In this document: in pieces, positions 17,545 to 26,884 of the stretch | How the letters are laid out: each line of letters begins with the position of its first letter | How positions within the stretch are numbered: position 1 is the first letter of the stretch | From: Treponema sp. | Lineage (GTDB): Bacteria; Spirochaetota; Spirochaetia; Treponematales; Breznakiellaceae | Assembly (NCBI GenBank): GCA_031256035.1 | Contig: JAIRRJ010000095.1 | Location: 1-64,000, forward strand | Direction: 5' to 3' | Length of the DNA: 64,000 nt | Translations under genes and position numbers: made by a program | Notes under the pieces: generated by a model | Seen by the model: the letters and a program-made list of their open reading frames with translations, nothing else | Told to the model about the DNA's origin: nothing | Database searches by the model: none

Positions 17545-18372
17545 TTAAAACTGTTCCCTTGCATTGACAAGAATCTGTGCAGTTTTTACATCCAGGGCTT
17601 TTACGGTCAGGCGCTGGGTATTTCCGGAACCGGTTATGCTGCCGGTTATTACAATATTGGCGCCAAGCATATTTCCTACTGAAACAGCAGTGGAATCGCT
17701 CACTTCACCTGACATCTGAAAATTCTGTTCCTCCCGGATTCTGTCCAAAGCGTTCCGGTCAACAATCTTGAACTTGCCCGCATCACCTAACTGATATTCA
17801 ATTTCATCACAAGCAAATGCGGCATTCTCCCGGTTTTCCCGGGTGTTCGAGGTTATTTCCAATACCGCGATGACTGAATTTCTTGGTAATTTGGCTACTA
17901 AATCTCCGCAAATCAGGTCTATTGCCTTGTTAAACCCTTCGCTTCCTCTGGTCCGGTCAGGCTGAACAGACTGGGTTGACGAACTGCTCATTGCTCCTGT
18001 TGGTGTCAATGTCACAATCTGTTGCGCTTTAGGACCAGATATCCACAAAAATGCAAAAACATTTAATAATAAGCCTAAAGCCAAGTTAGCCCCTTTCATT
18101 TCTTTCTCGGCATTTTTTGTAGCAGGATTGTAACCTTCTTTGGCTACAGCTATTCTTGTGTTCTTTCCCACAAAGTTGGATACTTTTTTACCGGCAATAG
18201 GTGTTACTCCGGCCATTTGGCCATCAATAGTTACACTTGCACCCACAATTTGCATCCCGCTTGGATCAATTGCAGCTACCATCATCATTGTTGAACTCAC
18301 ACAACCGTTGAATAGAATCAGAATCATTACGATACTGATTACTTTGACAAACAATACCTTTCTTTTCATCAT
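17545..18372 (-). CDS. lipoprotein with PEGA-like and LpoB/CsgG-like domains
   Basis: This is a 275-aa protein with a lipobox (LFNGC near residue 24). Residues about 35-85 form a short PEGA-like beta module (GASVTIDGQMAGVTP). Residues about 150-275 match the CsgG/LpoB fold: LPRNSVIAVLEITSN, GKFKIVDRNALDRIREEQNF, LGANIVITGSITGSG and a final AREQF. In other bacteria such proteins activate penicillin-binding proteins or assemble secretion pores. Start Met1 or Met2 cannot be separated. The promoter on the minus strand is strong and overlaps repeated GGGCAA motifs. Confidence 0.75.
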   Translation of the reverse strand: MMKRKVLFVKVISIVMILILFNGCVSSTMMMVAAIDPSGMQIVGASVTIDGQMAGVTPIAGKKVSNFVGKNTRIAVAKEGYNPATKNAEKEMKGANLALGLLLNVFAFLWISGPKAQQIVTLTPTGAMSSSSTQSVQPDRTRGSEGFNKAIDLICGDLVAKLPRNSVIAVLEITSNTRENRENAAFACDEIEYQLGDAGKFKIVDRNALDRIREEQNFQMSGEVSDSTAVSVGNMLGANIVITGSITGSGNTQRLTVKALDVKTAQILVNAREQF

Positions 18373-18456
18373 TGTAGAAAAACTCCTTTACGGTCTTTCC
18401 CGCCGTCATTTTTCAACATTCATAACAAATGTTGTTGCCAATTTTGGTAAGTCCAA

Positions 18457-18480
18457 ATTTGCCCATCTTCATGGGCAAAT
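18457..18480. promoter_or_regulatory. perfect 10-bp inverted repeat, candidate operator
   Basis: Arms ATTTGCCCAT and ATGGGCAAAT are separated by CTTC. The extended half-site CCAAATTTGCCC (18454-18465) recurs as CCAAATTTGCTC at 18549-18560, upstream of the HTH gene start. This fits autoregulation by the HTH protein and control of the divergent lipoprotein gene. Confidence 0.6.
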
Positions 18481-18508
18481 GTTCAAAAAATGCTCCATGA
18501 TTTTATAA

Positions 18509-18538
18509 TTTATAGCGCAATATTGCCCTATATGTCAA
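18509..18538 (-). promoter_or_regulatory. promoter of the LpoB-like lipoprotein gene
   Basis: TTGACA (plus 18533-18538), 18 bp, TATAAA (plus 18509-18514), read leftward. The spacer contains the palindrome GCAATATTGC (18517-18526). Confidence 0.6.
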
Positions 18539-18583
18539 GTGGAATAAGCCAAATTTGCTCTTTTTTTGACGTAAAATATCATT

Positions 18584-18913
18584 ATGAACTTCTGGATGAG
18601 GCTGAAAGCTGAAATCAAAGTCAAAAACACAACCCAGGAATGGATTGCAGGGCAAATAGGCGTTCCTTTTGGTACATTCAGAAAGTGGATGACCCGTAAA
18701 ACCTACCCCAGCATAAAGGAAGGAGTTGAGATAGCGAGACTGCTTGAGACCTCAGCAGAATATCTGGCAACTGGGGTTGAAATAGAGAACTTTAGTGATG
18801 CTGAACGAAAACTGGTGGTCGCTTACCGGAAGCTCAGTTCCGCTGACCGGGAAAATGTCATGTTGGCGGTAGATGCCTGGGTGGGAAAAAGCGAACTCAG
18901 GCAGATTTGCTGA
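18584..18913 (+). CDS. HTH transcriptional regulator (CI-repressor-like)
   Basis: The 109-aa protein has an N-terminal helix-turn-helix: TTQEWIAGQIGVPFGTFRKW, followed by PSIKEGVEIARLLETSAEYL. This is the arrangement in phage-type CI/Xre regulators. The C-terminal half (SDAERKLVVAYRKLSSADRE) is a helical dimerisation region common to stand-alone spirochaete regulators of this type. TAAAAT ends 6 nt before the ATG and no Shine-Dalgarno box is present, so the mRNA is probably leaderless. It is divergent from the LpoB-like gene, and repeated CCAAATTTGC sites lie between. Confidence 0.8.
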   Translation: MNFWMRLKAEIKVKNTTQEWIAGQIGVPFGTFRKWMTRKTYPSIKEGVEIARLLETSAEYLATGVEIENFSDAERKLVVAYRKLSSADRENVMLAVDAWVGKSELRQIC

Positions 18914-18968
18914 ATTTCTTGACATGAGAATCTACGCCTAAGTAAAGAAAAAACAGTATAATAAATCC

Positions 18969-21497
18969 ATGGAAATAGTAGGAAATCTGAAAGACATAGT
19001 AAGCCGACAAAAGAAAATTGCCATCGATCTTGAAGCGGAGTACCATGCTCTCGAAGACAGCGATTTTATCAAAGAGAATACTTTGCTTAAAACAGAGATT
19101 GATAAAATCCGTGCGGATTTTGAAAAACTGAGCGGCAGTATATCAGAACTTGCCGGAGAAAATTCAAGCCTGAAAAATGCCCTGTACGAGCAAATCTACA
19201 ATGAAAAAATAACAATTATTGATGCTGCCGCGAAAAAGCTTGATATATATTTTCACTCAAATATAGACGGTGAATTAAACAAGCTGACAGCTTTCGAAAA
19301 TGACGTGAAATCACGGATAAAGACGATAAGAGAAACTCTGGCTAAAAATGCTGTTGAGACGCAGGACGAAATAAACGCAAAACTTGCCGAACTGTCCACC
19401 TTGCTGGACAGAAGATTAACAGAGGCGCACGCTAATGCTGCGCAGGCGGCAGGCGCTTTTTCGCAGGAAGAACGCGAACAATTTGAAGCCCTTAAAAACG
19501 AACAAATTACCGATGAGCAGATTCGCGCAGTCGCCAAGAAAAACAATTTTGAAAGATTTGTCGGCTTGAATATGCTGAACGTGATCGGAATATTCCTGCT
19601 GGTCGTAGGCGCCATTGCCGCGATGCGTTATTCATACATGAGGTTATCCGACCTGTTTAAGGGGGTGATGATTTTTGTTCTGGGCGGAATAATGCTCACC
19701 GCCGGGGAAATCCTGAACCGCAAGAAGCCTAATATTTTCTCGCTGGGAATTTCCGCGGGAGGCATCGCTATCCTGTATGTCGCATTGGCGACAAGTTATT
19801 TTGCTCTGCATATTCTTGAAATGTACCCCGCCATCGCTGTGTGCATACTCCTTACGGCGGGGGCGTTTGTTTTATCAACCCGCTACAATTCACAAGTTAT
19901 CGCGTCATTTGCGCTGGTTGGCGGATATTTACCGGTGTTTTCAATCGGTTCAGACGATACAATCATATACGGAGCGATGGTATATTTCGCAGCGTTGAAT
20001 CTTCTTGCGCTGATTATTTCATGGAACAAAAAATGGCGCGTATCGCCCTTTATCGGACTGGTGTTGAATATTGCCGGAACCGCCTACATTTGCCTGTGGT
20101 TTCACGAAGCCGGAAACACAGCCAGAATGGCAATAACGATTCTTTATGTCGCATTTGCGTTCTTGATCTACACAGCCATACCAGTCGTCAGCACATGGCG
20201 CACCGGGAGTAAATTCCAAAAATCAGACGTGGTGCTGCTGGCGATCAACACTTTATTCAGCAGCCTGATCATGTACGGAGTATTTTACCGTTTCGAACTG
20301 GATGATTATGTTGGGCTGCTCGCCGCCGCATTTGCAGTGTCTTATTTTCTTCTTGGCAGGTTTATCGACAGGAAATTCGCCGCAGACGTGCGTCATACAA
20401 CAGCGTTATTTTATTTGACGGGGCTTGCCTTCGTTGTGCTGATAATACCATTGCAGTTTGGCAGGGCATGGCTGTCGCTTGGCTGGCTTGCTGAGGGCGT
20501 ACTGCTTGCCGTGTACGGGATTTTGAAAAACGAAAAAAGATTTAAGCTGACGGGCTTTATTATCAGCGCATTGTGCTTGTTTGCCTTTGTTGTATTTGAC
20601 TGCACGCAGATGGATCATTTTTTGTTTCCCTGGAAATATTTGGCGATTACTGCCGGAAGCTTGTTGATTCTTGGCGCATACATGTATAAAAAAATGACGA
20701 ACGGCGAGTTTGTTTCGGTATTCAAATATTTTGCGCTTGCAAATTTGTGGTTATATGTTATATACGTCATCGGGAAAGCGGGGAACATACTATCCGGCAT
20801 TTATCGCAGCCAGCCAATATGGCACATTAATTACCTGATTTCCGCAGCTTCGATAACTGCCACATTTCTTATCGCGTATGTTATCCGGCGCATAAAAATT
20901 TTATCAAGTACAGGAATTAAAGTATTTTCAATCATAATGCATATCATCGGTATTTTGTGGCTGTTTGTCATTAACCAGACCAATACGCCGGTTGCCTCGA
21001 TATATTTCAGAACAACCACGCCGGAACTTGGCATCACTCTCGCGGGAACGCTTGTTTTGGCTGTTTTGGGCATTTTGTCTGTTCTTTCACTAATGGACAT
21101 CATGAAAGTAATTGTTAATGATCGAAAACTCGGTATTGAATGGTTCCCGCTGGTCATCTCATGGTATTTTATCATTATACTTACGCAAAATTTGATAACT
21201 CAATACAGGCTGTCTTTTTCCAGCATGGTCATCAGCATCATCTATGTATTGACGGCGCTTGCATGGATTGTATTCGGCTTTATGCGCCGTTATGCTTTTA
21301 TCCGCCGCTTTGGTTTGGCTCTGGCGATTTTGGCGGTAATTAAATTATTTTTAATTGATTTGCGCAATTTAACCCAGGGGTATAGAATTGTGTCGTATTT
21401 CGCGCTAGGCATATCGCTGATAGCGATTTCATTTGTGTATCAATATTTCAGCAAACGGCTGGAGCTGAAAGAGGGAGTATCTGTTCATGGCGCATAA
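18969..21497 (+). CDS. DUF2339 multi-span membrane protein
   Basis: This 842-aa protein has a cytoplasmic coiled-coil N-terminus (about residues 1-195, heptad-like, rich in Glu/Lys). About twenty closely packed membrane helices follow from residue 205 on. The first helix region (LNVIGIFLLVVGAIAAMRYS) and RKKPNIFSLGISAGGIAILY are characteristic of DUF2339. The biochemical role of the family is unknown. The following gene overlaps by 11 nt and encodes the DUF3999 partner. The pair is found together in other bacteria, which suggests a common envelope complex. Confidence 0.85.
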   Translation: MEIVGNLKDIVSRQKKIAIDLEAEYHALEDSDFIKENTLLKTEIDKIRADFEKLSGSISELAGENSSLKNALYEQIYNEKITIIDAAAKKLDIYFHSNIDGELNKLTAFENDVKSRIKTIRETLAKNAVETQDEINAKLAELSTLLDRRLTEAHANAAQAAGAFSQEEREQFEALKNEQITDEQIRAVAKKNNFERFVGLNMLNVIGIFLLVVGAIAAMRYSYMRLSDLFKGVMIFVLGGIMLTAGEILNRKKPNIFSLGISAGGIAILYVALATSYFALHILEMYPAIAVCILLTAGAFVLSTRYNSQVIASFALVGGYLPVFSIGSDDTIIYGAMVYFAALNLLALIISWNKKWRVSPFIGLVLNIAGTAYICLWFHEAGNTARMAITILYVAFAFLIYTAIPVVSTWRTGSKFQKSDVVLLAINTLFSSLIMYGVFYRFELDDYVGLLAAAFAVSYFLLGRFIDRKFAADVRHTTALFYLTGLAFVVLIIPLQFGRAWLSLGWLAEGVLLAVYGILKNEKRFKLTGFIISALCLFAFVVFDCTQMDHFLFPWKYLAITAGSLLILGAYMYKKMTNGEFVSVFKYFALANLWLYVIYVIGKAGNILSGIYRSQPIWHINYLISAASITATFLIAYVIRRIKILSSTGIKVFSIIMHIIGILWLFVINQTNTPVASIYFRTTTPELGITLAGTLVLAVLGILSVLSLMDIMKVIVNDRKLGIEWFPLVISWYFIIILTQNLITQYRLSFSSMVISIIYVLTALAWIVFGFMRRYAFIRRFGLALAILAVIKLFLIDLRNLTQGYRIVSYFALGISLIAISFVYQYFSKRLELKEGVSVHGA

Positions 21498-22668
21498 CTG
21501 CGGACGAAATAGCTTGCTGCTGCTCCTGATCTGTTCCGCCCTGCCGTTATTTGCTCACGATGCGGAAATAAAGATGGAGGGTGAAAACAGATACAAGTCA
21601 ATTCGCCTAACACCGCAGATTTATAATGCCGCAAACTCAAACTTGTCCGACATTCTGATAAAAGACAGCAAAGGCGAAAATGTGCCTTACTTCATCAATT
21701 CAAATTCTCAAAAGACTCAGTCAAACAGGGAAACATATCCATTGATGCAGATTAATTCGTATGTAAAGGATGATTTTTTTTATTTTGACTATAAGCTTGT
21801 CGCCATACGGAACAGCGACACAATTGCAACATCCATCGAGTTTCTTACCAGAAACACAGATTTTGCCAAAGCTGTGAACATCTACGGCAGCTACGACAAT
21901 ATCAACTGGGAATTTGTTCAGAGCGATACATTGTATTCCGTTGACGATAAAACAAAACTTACCATTGATTTTGCACGTCCGCAAAAAAATACGCATTACC
22001 GGCTCCGGCTTTCAAATAATCTGGAAAGAATCTCCTTTTATAAAAGTGATCTTGTTTACAGTATTGAAACGGTTGAAGAAACCCATTTTATCGAAAGCCT
22101 TATGCCTGAATTCAGTATTGAGAACGAGGATAAAAAAACAAACATCATTATCGAGGGCTTAAAAAATTTACGTCTTTGTGATTTTACCGTTCACACAGAC
22201 ACTATGTTCATCAGAACCATCAGTGCGCCCAGAGGAATTAAAAAGGAAATTTATAATCTGTCCATAAACGATACCTCCTGCCTTGATACAACAGTTCCGC
22301 TTAACCGGCATATTTCAACAGGTGATACATACACCGTCACGATTACAGATGCTGATGATAAACCCTTAAATATCACAGGTCTCACTGTACGGTATTATGC
22401 CGATGACATTGTTTTTGAAGGAAGTACGGACAAAGTTTACACGCTGGAATTCGGCGCAAATCCTGAAAAAAAAGCTCCCGTGTATGACATCGAGCGCTAC
22501 AAAAATGAGATTCTGAAGGGTGAAATTGACAGGCTCACAATAGGCGAATTACGTTTTTCCGCAGTGGAAAAACCGAAAACTTTTCCTGTAAAAATTATTT
22601 TTAACATTGTAATTATCGCTATTTCGCTGTTGTTGGGCGCGGTGATTATATTAAGGCTGAAAAAATGA
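21487..22668 (+). CDS. DUF3999-like exported protein
   Basis: The 393-aa protein has a cleavable signal peptide (LLLLLICSALPLFAHDA). The extracytoplasmic part is beta-rich, with discoidin-like pieces such as FAKAVNIYGSYDNINWEFVQ. A single C-terminal membrane helix (about residues 368-388) precedes a short basic tail. This is the DUF3999 layout: a periplasmic domain anchored at the end. It overlaps the DUF2339 gene by 11 nt. Function unknown; the pair probably forms a unit in the inner membrane. Confidence 0.75.
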   Translation: MAHNCGRNSLLLLLICSALPLFAHDAEIKMEGENRYKSIRLTPQIYNAANSNLSDILIKDSKGENVPYFINSNSQKTQSNRETYPLMQINSYVKDDFFYFDYKLVAIRNSDTIATSIEFLTRNTDFAKAVNIYGSYDNINWEFVQSDTLYSVDDKTKLTIDFARPQKNTHYRLRLSNNLERISFYKSDLVYSIETVEETHFIESLMPEFSIENEDKKTNIIIEGLKNLRLCDFTVHTDTMFIRTISAPRGIKKEIYNLSINDTSCLDTTVPLNRHISTGDTYTVTITDADDKPLNITGLTVRYYADDIVFEGSTDKVYTLEFGANPEKKAPVYDIERYKNEILKGEIDRLTIGELRFSAVEKPKTFPVKIIFNIVIIAISLLLGAVIILRLKK

Positions 22669-22795
22669 ACAACCCCGCCCTAAAAGGCTAAACTTGGCCC
22701 ACAGAATACCGTAACAACTCACTTTTTGGAGGAAAAGCCGGCATGTCTCTCTCCAAAGCCGCCTGAACCAACGAAAAAATACCAAATATTACAAG

Positions 22796-22824
22796 TTGAC
22801 ACAAACCGTTCCAAACCATACACT
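22796..22824 (+). promoter_or_regulatory. leaderless promoter of the glucan phosphorylase gene
   Basis: TTGACA (22796-22801), 17 bp, TACACT (22819-22824), then 7 nt to ATG 22832. No ribosome-binding site is present. Confidence 0.65.
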
Positions 22825-22831
22825 TAATATT

Positions 22832-25372
22832 ATGAATATATCCACATATACGGTTAAGCCGAAGCTTCCCCCAGTCTTAAAGCCGCTTGAAGAGATTGCC
22901 CGTAATCTCTGGCTATCATGGAATTATGACGCGATTCAGCTCTTTATCAGGCTGGATTATGATTCTTGGCTCATGTCCCAGCAGAGTCCGGTGCGAACTT
23001 TGGGTATGGTAAGCCAGGAACGGCTTGCGCAGGCCGCCAAGGACGATTCCTATCTGGCGGCTCTCAAGGAAGTTTATGACCGTTTCCAAAAGTATAAAAA
23101 AGGAGAAACATGGTACCGCGGCGGCCACAAGGATGTGGTAGCGTACTTCTCCATGGAATACGGCATGGACGCATCCCTTCCCATCTATTCCGGCGGTCTT
23201 GGGATTCTCTCCGGTGATCACATGAAGACCTCCTCGGACATGGGTCTGCCTCTTGTCGGTATCGGGCTTCTGTACCGGCAGGGATATTTCAAGCAGATGC
23301 TGAACGCCGATGGTTTCCAGCAGGAAAGCTATCCTGAAAACGACTGGTACAATATGCCGGTTGAACGGAAAAACGGCAAAGACGGTCAGCCCTTAAAAAT
23401 TTCTGTGGATTTGGCAGGCCGGCAGGCTGTCGCCCAAATCTGGGAAGTGAAAGTAGGCCGCTCTTCTCTATACCTCCTTGATACAAATATCGAAGAAAAT
23501 ACACAGGATATCCGCAATATTACCGCAGCCCTGTACGGCGGGGACAAAGAAACCAGAATGCAGCAGGAGATTTTGCTGGGTATCGGCGGCATCCGCGCTC
23601 TGCGGGCTTTGGGGATCAATCCCGCGGCTACCCACATGAACGAAGGTCATGCGGCATTCCTGGGGCTTGAGCGCGTCCGCGAAATCATGACCGAAAAAGG
23701 TTTCTCTTTTGAAGAAGCGCGGGAAGCGGTTTGGCCGACCAATATCTTTACAACCCATACCCCGGTTCCGGCAGGAAACGAGCGGTTCGATCTGCAAATG
23801 ATGGAAAAATATTTCCGCTCATGGCCGCAGATACTCGGTATCTCATGGAAAGATTTTCTCGGTCTCGGCAGAGTTTATCCCAGCGACGAGCGGGAAACCT
23901 TCTGCTTAACCGTACTGGCGCTGAAAATGGCGGCTTATGCCAACGGCGTCGCCAGACTGCACGGCGTAGTTTCACGCGAAATGTGGAAGGGGCTCTGGCC
24001 GGGTCTGCCGCTTAACGAAGTTCCCATCGGGCATGTTACCAACGGCGTTCATCCAAGAACTTGGATATCCTCCGGCATGGTTGATCTTCTTGATCGTTAT
24101 TTCGGTCCCCACTTTGAAGACAAGCCCACCGATCTGGCGATTTGGGATCGTATGGATCGTATTTCCGATGAAGAACTGTGGCGTACACACGAGCGCCGCC
24201 GTGAACGGCTGGTCGCCTTTGTGCGTGAACGTATCCGCGAACAGTACAAGCGGACAGGCGCAGTGGAACGCCGCATTCGTCAGGCTGAGGACGCTCTTTC
24301 ACCCTACGCTTTGACCCTCTGTTTTGCGCGCCGTTTTGCCACCTACAAACGCGGCAACCTGCTTCTGAGGGACCCGGAACGTCTCCTGAGGCTGGTCAGG
24401 GACAACGACCGCCCTGTTCAGTTGATTTTCGCCGGTAAGGCGCATCCCCACGACATGCCCGGCAAGGAACTTATCCGCGAGCTTATCCACTTTGCCGATA
24501 AATACGATGTTACAAGCCGTATCGTTTTCGTTGAAAACTACGACATTAGCGTTGCGAAATACCTCACCTCCGGCGGTGATGTGTGGCTTAACACACCCCG
24601 GCGTCCGATGGAAGCGTCCGGTACAAGCGGCATGAAGGCCGCCATGAATGGCGTACTCAACTGCTCAATCCTGGACGGCTGGTGGGACGAAGCCTATCAA
24701 CCCGAAGTGGGCTGGGCAATCGGTCACGGCGAACAATATCAGGATGAAAAACTCCAAGACGATATTGAAAGCAAAGCCCTGTACGATCTTCTGGAAAGGG
24801 ATATTGTCCCCATGTTCTATCAAAGGGGACATGACGGTCTGCCCCGCGAATGGATCAAACGGATGAAGGACTGCATGAAGAATATCGGGCAGTCAATGTC
24901 AAGCCACCGGATGTTGATGGATTATTCGAATATGTTCTATTTCCCGGCGCTCAAGAATTACCGCCGCTTCATGAAGGACGATTATGCGGAAGCAAAATCT
25001 CTGGCGGCTTATTTCGGTAAATTGCAGCAATCATGGGACAGCCTGAAAATTGTCAAGATAGAATCCAACGCCAAACCAGTGATGCAGCGCGGCGATATGC
25101 TCACTGTAACCGCCTATCTTGAGCTTGGCGGTATATCACCCAATGATTTACATGTTGAACTTTACCATGGCAGGGTGTCGAACCAGAGCCGCGATATTTC
25201 CGGCGCAGGCAAGGCAGAGATGAAATGGGTCAAAAACGAAGGCAACCTCAATCTGTATCAGGTTCGCATAGAATGTGTAGATACCGGAATGCAGGGGCAC
25301 ACAGTGCGTATCATGCCGAAACACGACGCGTTGATTCATCCCTACCGCTGCGGCTTCGTAAAGTGGGCTTAA
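22832..25372 (+). CDS. glgP: alpha-glucan phosphorylase (DUF3417 type)
   Basis: The 846-aa enzyme should release glucose-1-phosphate from glycogen or maltodextrin. The N-terminal DUF3417 segment is ARNLWLSWNYDAIQLF. The catalytic core has YFSMEYGMD, YSGGLGILSGDH, THMNEGHAAFL and VTNGVHPRTW. The pyridoxal-phosphate lysine lies in EASGTSGMKAAMNG, where GTSGMK replaces the GTGNMK of the classical enzymes. This marks the short-form phosphorylase found in Thermotoga and actinobacteria. A TTG at 22796 would add 12 residues, but that codon is inside the -35 box, so ATG 22832 is preferred. With glgX at 50 kb it gives a glycogen-degrading set. Confidence 0.93.
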   Translation: MNISTYTVKPKLPPVLKPLEEIARNLWLSWNYDAIQLFIRLDYDSWLMSQQSPVRTLGMVSQERLAQAAKDDSYLAALKEVYDRFQKYKKGETWYRGGHKDVVAYFSMEYGMDASLPIYSGGLGILSGDHMKTSSDMGLPLVGIGLLYRQGYFKQMLNADGFQQESYPENDWYNMPVERKNGKDGQPLKISVDLAGRQAVAQIWEVKVGRSSLYLLDTNIEENTQDIRNITAALYGGDKETRMQQEILLGIGGIRALRALGINPAATHMNEGHAAFLGLERVREIMTEKGFSFEEAREAVWPTNIFTTHTPVPAGNERFDLQMMEKYFRSWPQILGISWKDFLGLGRVYPSDERETFCLTVLALKMAAYANGVARLHGVVSREMWKGLWPGLPLNEVPIGHVTNGVHPRTWISSGMVDLLDRYFGPHFEDKPTDLAIWDRMDRISDEELWRTHERRRERLVAFVRERIREQYKRTGAVERRIRQAEDALSPYALTLCFARRFATYKRGNLLLRDPERLLRLVRDNDRPVQLIFAGKAHPHDMPGKELIRELIHFADKYDVTSRIVFVENYDISVAKYLTSGGDVWLNTPRRPMEASGTSGMKAAMNGVLNCSILDGWWDEAYQPEVGWAIGHGEQYQDEKLQDDIESKALYDLLERDIVPMFYQRGHDGLPREWIKRMKDCMKNIGQSMSSHRMLMDYSNMFYFPALKNYRRFMKDDYAEAKSLAAYFGKLQQSWDSLKIVKIESNAKPVMQRGDMLTVTAYLELGGISPNDLHVELYHGRVSNQSRDISGAGKAEMKWVKNEGNLNLYQVRIECVDTGMQGHTVRIMPKHDALIHPYRCGFVKWA

Positions 25373-25390
25373 AAAACCTTTAGGGTTTCA

Positions 25391-25432
25391 TTGCAGTTTT
25401 GCCTTTGACAAATTGCCAAGGGCAAAATCTGC
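25391..25432. terminator. hairpin between glgP and yhhQ
   Basis: TGCAGTTTTGCC pairs with GGCAAAATCTGCA (one bulge), enclosing a loop of about 16 nt. The stem has no T-run on either side. It may terminate glgP transcription weakly or be a leader element of yhhQ. It does not match the preQ1-I pattern. Confidence 0.4.
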
Positions 25433-25487
25433 ACCACTTAATTGGCAGTATCCTGGAAACCTGCCTTAACAAAACAGTGAGTATCCG

Positions 25488-26189
25488 GTGCCTTCATCAT
25501 ACAAATACCTTGATGTCATAGCTTCGCTGTTTGTAGCCATTCTCATCGTAAGCAACATCGCGTCCTCGGCGAAAATTGTTGATGTTGGGTTTTCCCTGTT
25601 TGGCATACCGCTTGTCTTTGACGGAGGGACGCTGTTATTTCCCCTCGCCTATGTGCTGGGAGATGTATTGACCGAAGTCTACGGGTTCAAAGCAGCGAGG
25701 CGGGTAATCTGGACAGGTTTTGCGGCGCTGGGGCTTTCCGCAATGGTTTTTTTCCTGCTGAGGATTCTGCCGCCGGAAGCGGCATGGGAAGCCGAAACCG
25801 GAAGCGCCGCGTATAATGCCGTCCTTGGAGGAATGAGTTCCGGCGGCATTGTGCTTGCAAGCCTTGCGGCGTACCTTGCGGGAGAATTTTCCAATGCGGT
25901 GGTTCTTTCAAAACTAAAAATAAAGATGAAAGGACGCCTGCTCTGGGTCAGAACAATCGGCTCTACGCTGGTGGGAGAAATGCTGGACACAGTGATCTTT
26001 GTGCTGATAGCAACTGCTGCCGGAGTTTTTGGATGGAGCCTTTTCTGGCCGCTTGTGATTACGAATTATCTGCTGAAATGCGGCATTGAAGCGGTTATGA
26101 CGCCTCTTACCTATTTGTTATCGCGCTTTTTGAAACGGAAGGAAGGTATAGATGTGTACGATCTGGGAGTTAAATACACCCTAATTTAG
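25488..26189 (+). CDS. yhhQ: queuosine precursor transporter YhhQ
   Basis: This is a 233-aa membrane protein with six helices. The family pattern is clear: NIASSAKIVDVG, FDGGTLLFPLAYVLGDVLTEVYGFKAARR and a late TIGSTLVGEMLDTVIFVLIA. It imports queuosine precursors for tRNA modification. The start is GTG 25488, since no ATG fits the N-terminus. There is no good ribosome-binding site. The gene stands alone. Confidence 0.9.
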   Translation: MPSSYKYLDVIASLFVAILIVSNIASSAKIVDVGFSLFGIPLVFDGGTLLFPLAYVLGDVLTEVYGFKAARRVIWTGFAALGLSAMVFFLLRILPPEAAWEAETGSAAYNAVLGGMSSGGIVLASLAAYLAGEFSNAVVLSKLKIKMKGRLLWVRTIGSTLVGEMLDTVIFVLIATAAGVFGWSLFWPLVITNYLLKCGIEAVMTPLTYLLSRFLKRKEGIDVYDLGVKYTLI

Positions 26190-26231
26190 TAATAGAGCGC
26201 ATCTTGCAAAAGCTTCCATTAATTAATCATG

Positions 26232-26261
26232 TTGACGCTTGGTTTCACCTCAATATAAAAT
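26232..26261 (+). promoter_or_regulatory. promoter of the DUF3996 gene
   Basis: TTGACG (26232-26237), 18 bp, TAAAAT (26256-26261). GGAGG follows at 26292-26296. Confidence 0.55.
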
Positions 26262-26301
26262 AATATGCGGTCTTGATGAGGCTGCCATTATGGAGGTTCA
26301 G

Positions 26302-26835
26302 ATGAAAAAGATAATTATTGTTTTTGCCCTTGCTGCGATTTTAGCAACGGGTACGGCATTTGCCGATCATCCCGACGGTTGGGGTGTTGGCATAGTCGGC
26401 GGTTATTATGGCGGTTGGGAAGGAGGCGGTTATCCTCATTTTGGCTTATCGCTTAAAGTTCCTGATCTTCCTATTTTCTGGGGTATCAATTTGAACATCA
26501 GCAGCTATTACTTTGGTCTTGGCGTTACAGGCGATTATTATTTCATTGACAAGATATTGGCTCCGGATATTAATTTGCACTGGTTTTTGGGTGTTGGCGG
26601 CTGGGTTAATTTGGGTATATGGAATACGGGAAATAAAGATGGTGGTGTTGCTTTTGGTCTTGGCGCACGGGTTCCCATTGGATTAAGCTGGCAGCTTGAT
26701 TTGGGCGGGTCGCCCCTTACTTTTCTGGAAATATTCCTTGATGTAGCGCCCAGCCTTGGGGTATATATTGCTCCGGGCTTCCACTTCCCCGCAGGCGGCT
26801 GGCCAATTGAATTTGGTCTCCGCCTCTGGTTCTAG
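26302..26835 (+). CDS. outer-membrane beta-barrel protein, BAPKO_0422/DUF3996-like
   Basis: The start ATG 26302 has GGAGG six nt upstream; the longer frame from 26239 does not. The 177-aa product has a signal peptide (KKIIIVFALAAILATGTAFA) cut before DHPDG. The mature part has alternating aromatic and glycine strands (WGVGIVGGYYGGW, FGLSLKVPDL, SYYFGLGVTGDYYF). It ends in FGLRLWF, a good barrel C-terminus. This matches the small spirochaete barrels described as BAPKO_0422 or DUF3996. It probably acts as an outer-membrane pore or structural protein. Confidence 0.8.
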   Translation: MKKIIIVFALAAILATGTAFADHPDGWGVGIVGGYYGGWEGGGYPHFGLSLKVPDLPIFWGINLNISSYYFGLGVTGDYYFIDKILAPDINLHWFLGVGGWVNLGIWNTGNKDGGVAFGLGARVPIGLSWQLDLGGSPLTFLEIFLDVAPSLGVYIAPGFHFPAGGWPIEFGLRLWF

Positions 26836-26855
26836 ACATTCTGACTGTTTTACCT

Positions 26856-26884
26856 GAAAGCCCCGGTTAGCCGGGGCTTTTTTC
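26856..26884. terminator. rho-independent terminator between DUF3996 gene and parB
   Basis: AAGCCCCGG, loop TTA, CCGGGGCTT, followed by TTTTTT on the plus strand. It serves the barrel gene and, with its A-run on the other side, could also stop parAB transcription. Confidence 0.85.

Noticed and set aside
23970-23985. parS-like string GTTTCACGCGAAA inside glgP
   Set aside because: Only about 12 of 16 positions fit the parS consensus, the centre is wrong and it lies in conserved codons.
25391-25487. Possible preQ1 riboswitch before yhhQ
   Set aside because: The hairpin is present but the conserved preQ1-I core is not.
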